11,572 nucleotides of DNA from Pseudomonadota bacterium (GTDB lineage Bacteria; Desulfobacterota; Desulfobulbia; Desulfobulbales; Desulfocapsaceae). The notes below the pieces were generated by a model that did not search any database, was not told the DNA's origin, and worked only from the letters and a program-made list of their open reading frames with translations. The translations under genes were made by a program, and so were the position numbers. Below, in pieces: positions 1 to 4,914 of this stretch; position 1 is the first letter of the stretch, and every line of letters starts with the position of its first letter. The DNA lies in assembly GCA_023412495.1 (NCBI GenBank), contig JAEYNP010000124.1, positions 1 through 11,572 on the forward strand, in the 5' to 3' direction.

Positions 1-77
1 CCTTTGCCAATGCCGGTGCCGATCGCGGGAAGATCCGCGAGGCAATCAAGAAAATCGGCTTCGAGCCGGGCGAATAG
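1..77 (+). CDS. C-terminal end of a protein with a heavy-metal-associated-like tail (5' end outside window)
   Basis: An open frame enters at base 3 and ends at TAG 75-77, giving 24 residues that finish with KIREAIKKIGFEPGE. The spacing and pattern (hydrophobic residue, IREAI, then a GF/GY turn) resemble the last helix and strand of a heavy-metal-associated (HMA) domain, as in copper chaperones or the N-terminal part of metal ATPases. No metal-binding CxxC is visible because the rest of the gene is missing, so the family is only a guess. Codon use is G+C-rich and regular, which supports real coding. The gene converges on map, and a heptamer repeat array starts 7 bp after its stop codon. Confidence 0.5.
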   Translation, partial: FANAGADRGKIREAIKKIGFEPGE

Positions 78-84
78 CTTCAGA

Positions 85-216
85 ACTGAGGACTGAGGAC
101 TGAGGACAGAGGACTGAGGACTGAGGACTGAGGACTGAGGAAATATAAAGAAATTATACACTTATAACAAGATGTTTTTTCTTTTTTACTCAGTCCTCAT
201 CGCTCAGTCCTCAGTC
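85..216. repeat. Inverted array of ACTGAGG heptamers between convergent genes
   Basis: Eight tandem ACTGAGG units run from 85 to 140; the fourth unit is ACAGAGG. After an A+T-rich spacer (141-188), four units in the opposite orientation (CTCAGTC form, 189-216, the second diverged to CTCATCG) complete an inverted repeat. Transcribed from either side, it could fold into a stem of up to about 28 bp. It lies between the left-edge gene and map, both of which end here, so it could serve as a bidirectional transcription end. The TGA stop codon of map (211-213) is supplied by a repeat unit, so the array reaches into the gene's 3' end. Short tandem heptamers of similar composition are known from cyanobacteria (STRR sequences) and I recall them in other bacteria; that comparison is from memory. 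Confidence 0.85.
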
Positions 217-1095
217 CCCTTTTAAAAACCACGGCCGCCGCCCGCCCGTCAAAATCTCGGCCCCATCCCGAGTTACCAGGAGAGTATGCTCGAACTGGGC
301 GCTGCGGGACAGATCGGTAGTCACCGCCGTCCACTTGTCCGGCCAGATGACGCATTCGGCGACTCCTTCGTTGATCATCGGCTCAATGGTGAAGGTCATG
401 CCTTCTTCCATCCTGGCGGTATTATCCGGCTCGTAAAAGTGGGCTATATAGGGCGACATATGGAAGCTCTCACCGATACCGTGGCCGGTAAACTCCCGGA
501 CAATGCTGAAACCGTTCAAGCCGGCATGGGTTTCGATCGCCCGGCCGATAGCATTCAGGTATTGGCCCGGCCGAACTACATCGATCGCCTTCATCAGACA
601 TTCCCAGGTCACTCGGACGAGCCTTTGCGCCTCGTCATCCACCTCGCCGACAAAAACCGTCTCCGAGCAGTCTCCGTGCATGCCGTCGCAATACACCGTG
701 ACGTCGCAGTTGATAATATCTCCTTCAACCAGGAGTCGGCTGTCGGGTATGCCGTGCACCACAACCTCGTTGACCGAGGTGCAGATCGATTTGGGAAAGC
801 CCATATAGTTGAGCGGGCTGGGATAAGCACCGAGAGAGATAATCCGCTCATGGGCAATCCGATCGAGCTCGTCGGTGGAGATTCCAGGCCGCACCTCGGA
901 GAGAACGGTATCCAGCACTTCCCTGGCGAGCCCACCGGCCCTGCGCATCCTCTCGATCTGGTTGTCGGACATTTTCACGCAGGAAAGCTTGTAGGGGCCG
1001 GGCACACCCGTCTCCGCGTATTCGGGCCGGGCAATCCATCCCGGTACTGCGCCGGCTGGACTGACACTCCCCGCGACTACTGTGGACTTTCTCAT
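211..1095 (-). CDS. map: Methionine aminopeptidase, type Ic
   Basis: This metalloenzyme removes the N-terminal methionine from nascent proteins in the cytoplasm. From the chosen ATG (1093-1095) it has 294 residues. All five metal ligands of the M24 pita-bread fold are visible, Asp131, Asp142, His205, Glu238 and Glu269, together with the substrate His114 in VVHGIP. The N-terminal extension with VPGWIARPEY is the type Ic signature best known from Mycobacterium tuberculosis MetAP1c, and by my recollection the ligand numbering coincides with that enzyme. An upstream GTG/ATG extension of 43 codons is possible. I prefer this start because a purine-rich ribosome site (AGGGAGAAG) lies just before it, and the extra residues are low-complexity and run through two hairpins. 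The last codons run into the heptamer array. The gene is monocistronic in this window. Its leader carries tandem stem-loops. Confidence 0.95.
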   Translation of the reverse strand: MRKSTVVAGSVSPAGAVPGWIARPEYAETGVPGPYKLSCVKMSDNQIERMRRAGGLAREVLDTVLSEVRPGISTDELDRIAHERIISLGAYPSPLNYMGFPKSICTSVNEVVVHGIPDSRLLVEGDIINCDVTVYCDGMHGDCSETVFVGEVDDEAQRLVRVTWECLMKAIDVVRPGQYLNAIGRAIETHAGLNGFSIVREFTGHGIGESFHMSPYIAHFYEPDNTARMEEGMTFTIEPMINEGVAECVIWPDKWTAVTTDLSRSAQFEHTLLVTRDGAEILTGGRRPWFLKGD

Positions 1096-1167
1096 CTTCT
1101 CCCTCTCGATCCCGCCCCGCTCATCGGAGGCAAGATGGCATTTTTTGGTATTTTTCTTTCCGCTATT

Positions 1168-1219
1168 AGTACCCCTCAAGGGGGTACTGAAAAGAATCCC
1201 CTCTGCTGTGGGAGGGGAT
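1168..1219 (-). promoter_or_regulatory. Two tandem stem-loops in the map leader
   Basis: Two perfect 8-bp inverted repeats stand 73 to 124 bp upstream of the map start. One is AGTACCCC/GGGGTACT (1168-1175 with 1181-1188, 5-base loop). The other is ATCCCCTC/GAGGGGAT (1196-1203 with 1212-1219, 8-base loop). Read in the map direction, the upstream hairpin is followed by a short TCTTTTC tract, so it could attenuate transcription; the second stands between it and the ribosome site. A further small stem, AACCC-TT-GGGTT, sits at 1223-1234. The structures are seen directly. A regulatory role is inference, and I recognise no known riboswitch consensus. Confidence 0.5.
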
Positions 1220-1254
1220 AACAACCCTTGGGTTACTGGCGTCAGCCCGCATTT

Positions 1255-1306
1255 GTACCTTAGAAACTCGTTTCTTGTTGTTTAGAAACGAATTTCGCAA
1301 AGGTAC
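1255..1306. repeat. Long interrupted hairpin upstream of map
   Basis: The arms are GTACCTT (1255-1261) with AAGGTAC (1300-1306), GAAA (1263-1266) with TTTC (1293-1296), and TCGTTTC (1268-1274) with GAAACGA (1285-1291), around a 10-base loop TTGTTGTTTA. That is 18 paired bases in three blocks. TTAGAAAC also occurs twice as a direct repeat (1260-1267 and 1282-1289). There is no T-run on either side, so it is not a classical terminator. It could be an operator, a cruciform, or part of a structured transcript together with the 1168-1219 hairpins. Confidence 0.55.
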
Positions 1307-1695
1307 CTGTGAGGTTGCACCAGCAGGGTCGCTTCAGCGAGGGTATTTCATGGCCACTCCCGGTTCTTCGGATCTTCACTTTTGTGTGAATGGCTGCAAG
1401 GTGAAAGGTCTGGTATACGATTATGGATAATTCAAGGTCGTTGATGATTTGTCAAACATTTTTCCAGAATGGAGAGATGTGATCGGGGGCGCCAGGTGTC
1501 CCTCGGTCGACAGCGTACCGAAACGTTGTTCAGCATCTCCACGCGATGGAACGTGTTGATCAACGAGGGACAGGTGTGCGGTGGTATGACGGGATAATCG
1601 ATAAGGAGGGAAATGTCATAATGACATTGACCCTCATTCGATCGATTGCTCCTTGAGATGGAATCATCCCGGATGGTTGCGCGAAATGATACTCC
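1307..1695. other. Gene-less stretch upstream of map and downstream of the LuxR-type gene
   Basis: I see no convincing gene here. The base composition is more A+T-rich and irregular than in the flanking housekeeping genes. It holds a 9-bp inverted repeat TGTCCCTCG (1497-1505) / CGAGGGACA (1564-1572) enclosing 58 bases, a GTTGATCAAC palindrome (1555-1564), and the strong inverted repeat listed at 1596-1647. A 26-codon frame at 1350-1430 has a GAGGG ribosome-like site but no recognisable product. Confidence 0.5.
1596..1647 (-). terminator. Three-block inverted repeat downstream of the LuxR-type gene, possible transcription end
   Basis: Three nested arm pairs are visible: AATCGAT (1596-1602) with ATCGATT (1641-1647), GAGGG (1606-1610) with CCCTC (1631-1635), and AATGTCAT (1612-1619) with ATGACATT (1621-1628). 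The centre is the single base 1620. It starts 48 bp past the stop codon of the minus-strand regulator, a natural place for a transcription end. However, no U-tract follows on the minus strand, so a plain Rho-independent terminator is doubtful. The 17-bp core AATGTCAT-A-ATGACATT could instead be a binding site for a dimeric regulator. Confidence 0.4.
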
Positions 1696-2367
1696 CTATC
1701 CGGCGGCAATTTTGGAGGACCGCTCATCGAAATAGGCGGAAGCCCAGCGTGCTGCCTGAAGACGGTTGGAAACTTCGATCTTTTTATAGATATTGTAGAG
1801 ATGTGCCTTGACCGTATTGGCACTGATATAGAGTTCTTCGGAAATTTCCTTGTTCGACATCCCGCCGGCCATCAACTTCAGGACAGACTCTTCCCTAGAG
1901 CTGAGAATTTCCTGAGGATGGACACTCTTACTTTTGCTGGGACTGCTCATCCATTTCATGAGAACCGCGCGGGGGACCCATATTTCGTCGTTGAGGATAG
2001 CCAGAAAACCTTTCCTGAAGGTTTCCAGATTGTCATCGATATAGAATAACCCTCTGATTTTCCTCAAATGCGGCGATGACCCCAATTGCTCTTCCTCACC
2101 TTTCACCATATTGATGACAATGTAGAGCGTCTGCAGGGCTGCCAATGCAGCTTCGTTTCTTTCCGGCCCGGCCTTTACAACGCGCCCCGCCACGAAATCA
2201 TACCAGTCGCAGATTACAATGATATCTTTCCCGCTGACTTCGTCGTCCTGCAGATCTTCGACGAAGACACAGTTCCTCTTGCAGTTATCGAGGATATAGG
2301 TTCGCATCAGCTCGCTGATTATCCCTGACGGGATGGTGATATGTACCAAGGGATACTTAATAGCCAT
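1696..2367 (-). CDS. CsgD-like LuxR-family transcriptional regulator
   Basis: This is a 223-residue DNA-binding regulator. The C-terminal LuxR/FixJ helix-turn-helix spans about residues 153-212, with LSSREESVLKLMAGG, the recognition-helix stretch SANTVKAHLYNIYKKI and NRLQAARWA. Residues 5-135 look like a degenerate receiver domain: there is a strand ending in CDWYD (Asp54), but the acidic pocket and late lysine of a standard response regulator are not evident. The segment IRGLFYIDDNLETFRKG and the NRxQAxxWA ending resemble CsgD, the curli/biofilm master regulator, so control of surface or biofilm functions is a reasonable guess and no more. A GAGGTGA ribosome site (2371-2377) sits 3 bases before the ATG and fixes the start. 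No kinase or partner gene is adjacent. The gene lies in an A+T-richer stretch bounded by hairpins. Confidence 0.85.
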   Translation of the reverse strand: MAIKYPLVHITIPSGIISELMRTYILDNCKRNCVFVEDLQDDEVSGKDIIVICDWYDFVAGRVVKAGPERNEAALAALQTLYIVINMVKGEEEQLGSSPHLRKIRGLFYIDDNLETFRKGFLAILNDEIWVPRAVLMKWMSSPSKSKSVHPQEILSSREESVLKLMAGGMSNKEISEELYISANTVKAHLYNIYKKIEVSNRLQAARWASAYFDERSSKIAAG

Positions 2368-2448
2368 TTTTCACCTCGCTTGGTTATTGTTTCCCGTTTC
2401 CATAACGCCCAGAGACACCATTTTTCATCTTTGCAGTACCATGATGGA

Positions 2449-2465
2449 TTGTATTCAGAATACAA
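2449..2465. promoter_or_regulatory. 17-bp palindrome upstream of the LuxR-type gene
   Basis: TTGTATTC-A-GAATACAA is perfect over 8-bp arms and lies 82 bp before the regulator's start codon. LuxR-type proteins bind as dimers to such dyads, so it is a candidate autoregulatory operator. A possible minus-strand -10 box (TATTCT) falls inside it. The dyad is seen; the binding protein is inference. Confidence 0.45.
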
Positions 2466-2549
2466 GATTTATATCTATCTACAATAACAAACGATATTTT
2501 TACATCAACAGCAAAGATCGGCATGTTCCTGACATACAGTAATCTCGTC

Positions 2550-2577
2550 ATTATACGGCGTTCCAATATTTTTTCCA
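2550..2577 (-). promoter_or_regulatory. Candidate sigma-70 promoter for the LuxR-type gene
   Basis: Read on the minus strand, a perfect TATAAT -10 box (2550-2555) is preceded at 16 bases by TGGAAA (2572-2577), which matches four of six -35 positions. It would give a leader of about 175 bases containing the 2449-2465 palindrome. Other weak A+T-rich boxes occur nearer the gene, so the assignment is tentative. Confidence 0.35.
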
Positions 2578-2888
2578 CATATTTCACATCCGCCGGACAA
2601 CTTTTTTGTCAGTCTTTAAGATTGTACCCTTACGGCTTTTGACGGCCGTCTCCTTGATGATCACCTTACCTCCCCCCGGTACTTCCGGAGAAGTGACACG
2701 ATCGCATTACGGCGTAGTGTGATATTCAATCAGGATTTCTCAGCTGCTCGGGACGTGGAATCTTCTCTAAGGTAATCATCAACATATCCTGTCTCCTCGA
2801 AAACTTCTATAACCATTTGTCCGATGCACCGCAACAGTGGGCAGTCTTATTCATTCCTCTCTTTTGTTTCGGGAAGAAACATCATATA

Positions 2889-2917
2889 CTACCCGCGTGC
2901 TACTCACGCGACGGTAG
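2889..2917. repeat. Hairpin 55 bp before holA
   Basis: CTACC (2889-2893) pairs with GGTAG (2913-2917), and CGCGTG (2894-2899) with CACGCG (2905-2910), around a 5-base loop with a 2-base bulge. An alternative stem uses GCTAC (2900-2904 region) with GTAGC (2914-2918), so two mutually exclusive folds are possible. No T-run follows. It may be part of the holA leader or a remnant of a repeat. Confidence 0.4.
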
Positions 2918-2971
2918 CTTGAGTGATTTTCGGAATACCCGCTTCCCGACGATATTAACCAGCGACACGCC

Positions 2972-4375
2972 ATGCCCCTCATCAAACGCTCTGATCTGCC
3001 CACCTTGCTCGACCGGAAGTCACCCGAACTGGACACCCAGGTGTTTCTCTTCTTCGGCGAACGGTATCTGTGCAAAGAGTCGGCAGACCTGCTCCAAGGG
3101 AAGCTCCTCGACGCTCAACCCGGCGCTGTTCATGCGATCGATGGCGAACGGGAAGATCCCGGCCGAATCCTTTCGCGGATGATGAGCTTCAGCCTGCTGC
3201 CCGGCAGGCAGATCTACCGGGTTTCAGATAGCCGGATCTTCCACAGCAGAACAGTGGCATCGGAAATCTGGACCAAGGCCCTTTCGGCCTTCCAGGCTGG
3301 ACGTCCTGGACCGGCGGGGAAATATCTCCTGAGTCTGCTGCAGGCCGTGGGCCTCAAGGTGGAGGGGCCGAAAACTTTGACGGAAATTTCTCCTTCGGAA
3401 TGGCGGAGAATCTTCGATTTCGAGAAACCCTCAGGCGACCTGGGCTGGGCGGATAAGCTCCTTGCCGAGGCCGAAGGCCTCGACAAAGAGACCACCGCCA
3501 ATCTCGGAGATCGTTTCATCGAAGCCCTTGACAAGGGTATGCCGCCTGGCAATATTTTGCTGTTGACCGCGGAAACCGTGGACAAGCGTCAACGTCTCTT
3601 CACCTATTTGAAAAAAAACTGCATCGTGGTTGACTGTACGGTGGCCGCAGGCGCGGGGAGCGCCACCCAGGCCGAACAGAAGGAGATCATCAAGGAGTTG
3701 ATGTTGAAGACCCTGGCAGATTTCCAGAAAAAAATGGAACCGCAGGCGGTGGAAATGTTTTTCGAGCGGGTCGGCTTTCACCCGGTGGCAGCGGTGGTCG
3801 AGACGGAAAAGCTGGCTCTTTATGCCGGCAATCGACCTGTCATCACCTGTGCCGACCTCGAAGAGATGGTGGCCCGCACCCGGGAAGACGCGCTGTACGA
3901 ACTGACCGACGCCCTCGGCAAGCGGCAGACGGCAAGAGCCCTGACACTTCTTTCCCGCCTTCTGGAGCAGGGCGCACATGAACTGGCCATCCTCGCTACC
4001 CTTCGGAATTTCGTGAGGAAAATGCTCATCTTCCGCTCCCTCCAGAAAAAACCGGCGCCGGCCTGGCGAAGCGGCATGAATGCCAGGGAATTCCAGAACA
4101 CCTATCTTCCGGCGCTCAAAGCGGAAGGCGATTGGGCGGAACTTCTCCAGGGACACCCCTACGCGCTCTTCATGAGCTTCTCCAAGGCCGCCGAATATTC
4201 CTCGGCCGGCCTGAGAAGATGGTTGGCTCTGCTGCTCGACGCGGAATACCGTCTGAAGGGATCGCCCCTGCCCTCCCGCCTGGTCCTGGAAGAACTGTTC
4301 CTGGCCATGCTAAAAGGGGCTCCGAAGCCGTTGTACAACAATTATGGTAACAAATACCTATCGAAAACGGCATAA
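2972..4375 (+). CDS. holA: DNA polymerase III subunit delta (clamp-loader wrench), elongated form
   Basis: The delta subunit of the clamp loader opens the beta sliding clamp. The N-terminal segment VFLFFGERYLCKES (about 24-37) matches the delta P-loop-like region that has lost ATP binding. MMSFSLLPGRQIYRV (about 70-84) follows as expected. PPGNILLLTAETVDKRQRLF (191-210) is the domain I sheet with the typical DKR-LF motif, and residues 305-360 (ALYELTDALGKR, then a helical run to RNFVRKML) are the domain III collar. At 467 residues it is about 120 longer than the usual 330-350. Much of the excess lies at about 91-190, between the two domain I blocks. The ATG has no clear ribosome site, and a stop codon lies in frame just upstream, so I see no better start. 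A large hairpin begins at the stop codon. Confidence 0.85.
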   Translation: MPLIKRSDLPTLLDRKSPELDTQVFLFFGERYLCKESADLLQGKLLDAQPGAVHAIDGEREDPGRILSRMMSFSLLPGRQIYRVSDSRIFHSRTVASEIWTKALSAFQAGRPGPAGKYLLSLLQAVGLKVEGPKTLTEISPSEWRRIFDFEKPSGDLGWADKLLAEAEGLDKETTANLGDRFIEALDKGMPPGNILLLTAETVDKRQRLFTYLKKNCIVVDCTVAAGAGSATQAEQKEIIKELMLKTLADFQKKMEPQAVEMFFERVGFHPVAAVVETEKLALYAGNRPVITCADLEEMVARTREDALYELTDALGKRQTARALTLLSRLLEQGAHELAILATLRNFVRKMLIFRSLQKKPAPAWRSGMNAREFQNTYLPALKAEGDWAELLQGHPYALFMSFSKAAEYSSAGLRRWLALLLDAEYRLKGSPLPSRLVLEELFLAMLKGAPKPLYNNYGNKYLSKTA

Positions 4376-4427
4376 GGGGCCGTAACGAAATGGGAATGAT
4401 TGTTTCAGTTATTTCGTAACGGCCCCT
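4375..4427. terminator. Long hairpin directly after holA, probable transcription end
   Basis: The arms AGGGGCCGTAACGAAAT (4375-4391) and ATTTCGTAACGGCCCCT (4411-4427) pair over 16 of 17 positions, with a single A-A mismatch and a 19-base loop. The stem starts on the last base of the holA stop codon. No U-tract follows, only AAGC, so termination would not be of the classical intrinsic type. The hairpin may also protect the 3' end of the transcript. Confidence 0.6.
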
Positions 4428-4459
4428 AAGCTTTCCGGAAAGAGAGCGAGTATGGTATA

Positions 4460-4487
4460 TTGAAAGTGCAACATTTGATATTATGTT
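4460..4487 (+). promoter_or_regulatory. Candidate promoter of clpS-clpA with upstream palindrome
   Basis: TTGAAA (4460-4465) and TATGTT (4482-4487) are separated by 16 bases, matching the sigma-70 pattern at about five and four positions. It lies 70 bp before clpS. A perfect 12-bp palindrome CTTTCCGGAAAG stands just upstream at 4431-4442 and could be a regulator site. No heat-shock CIRCE element or sigma-32-type box is evident. Confidence 0.35.
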
Positions 4488-4497
4488 AGAGGTAACC

Positions 4498-4515
4498 ACA
4501 GGCGATTGAGCCTGT
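4498..4515 (+). promoter_or_regulatory. Small hairpin in the clpS leader
   Basis: ACAGGC and GCCTGT form a perfect 6-bp stem around GATTGA, between the candidate promoter and the clpS start. Flanking AGAGG (about 4488-4492) and CCTCT (about 4529-4533) could extend the fold. No poly-T follows. clpS itself has no obvious ribosome site, so leader structure may matter for its translation; this is inference. Confidence 0.3.
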
Positions 4516-4557
4516 CGTATCGAGTTTTCCTCTGGATTTCCAAACAAAATAACTACC

Positions 4558-4872
4558 ATGACAGAGTCAAAGCACCATAGGCAAGAATCCGTCATAACCA
4601 AAGATGCAGTTGAGACGAAAGAACCCCCTCTGTACAAGGTTCTGTTGCACAATGACGACTACACCACGATGGAATTCGTCATTGCCATTTTAGAAACCGT
4701 TTTTCACAAATCGACACCTGACGCGACCAAAATCATGCTTAATGTCCATCACGAGGGGGTTGGCGTGGCAGGCATATATACCAAGGAAATCTGTGAAACC
4801 AAGATCTCGGTCGTCCAACAATTGGCAAAGAAAAACGAATTCCCATTACGCTGTTCAATGGAAACGGCATAA
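4558..4872 (+). CDS. clpS: ATP-dependent Clp protease adaptor ClpS
   Basis: ClpS recognises proteins with bulky N-terminal residues (N-degrons) and hands them to ClpA for degradation by ClpAP. The 104-residue length is standard. The conserved block LHNDDYTTMEFV provides the N-degron pocket residues Asn32, Asp33, Asp34 and Met38. His64 in LNVHHEG is the second pocket element, and the protein ends with the typical PLRCSMETA. Residues 1-22 are the usual flexible N-terminal arm. The start has no strong ribosome site, but no better start is available. clpA follows after 42 bp with no terminator between, so the two are almost certainly co-transcribed. Confidence 0.97.
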   Translation: MTESKHHRQESVITKDAVETKEPPLYKVLLHNDDYTTMEFVIAILETVFHKSTPDATKIMLNVHHEGVGVAGIYTKEICETKISVVQQLAKKNEFPLRCSMETA

Positions 4873-4914
4873 CTAGGGTTAAGCCCCTGTCCCATAAACC
4901 GAACCCGGATAATT

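Larger units (their letters stand above)
2378..2971. other. Divergent gene-less region between the LuxR-type gene and holA
   Basis: About 600 bp separate the two divergent genes. I see no convincing coding sequence. A 67-codon minus-strand frame at 2384-2587 has no resemblance to known families, a GTG start and a poor ribosome site. The region contains the palindrome and promoter listed separately, short dyads (GACAA/TTGTC at 2596-2610, ACTTC/GAAGT at 2681-2694), and a strong hairpin at 2889-2917 near the holA end. Confidence 0.5.

Noticed and set aside
85..140. CRISPR-like array
   Set aside because: The units are contiguous 7-mers with no spacers, so this is a tandem repeat and not a CRISPR array.
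286..1221. Long plus-strand open frame opposite map
   Set aside because: It is the antisense shadow of map. The minus strand has all catalytic residues of a methionine aminopeptidase, and the plus-strand translation resembles nothing.
1096..1224. 43-codon N-terminal extension of map
   Set aside because: The extension runs through two perfect hairpins, has no matching family sequence, and the ATG at 1095 has its own purine-rich ribosome site and gives the expected type Ic N-terminus.
1168..1306. Known riboswitch in the map leader
   Set aside because: I compared by eye with TPP, cobalamin, c-di-GMP, glycine, SAM and fluoride consensus motifs and saw none of their conserved loops.
2384..2587. 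67-codon minus-strand frame upstream of the LuxR-type gene
   Set aside because: It has a GTG start, a poor ribosome site and no similarity to known proteins, and it overlaps the best promoter and the palindrome of the regulator.
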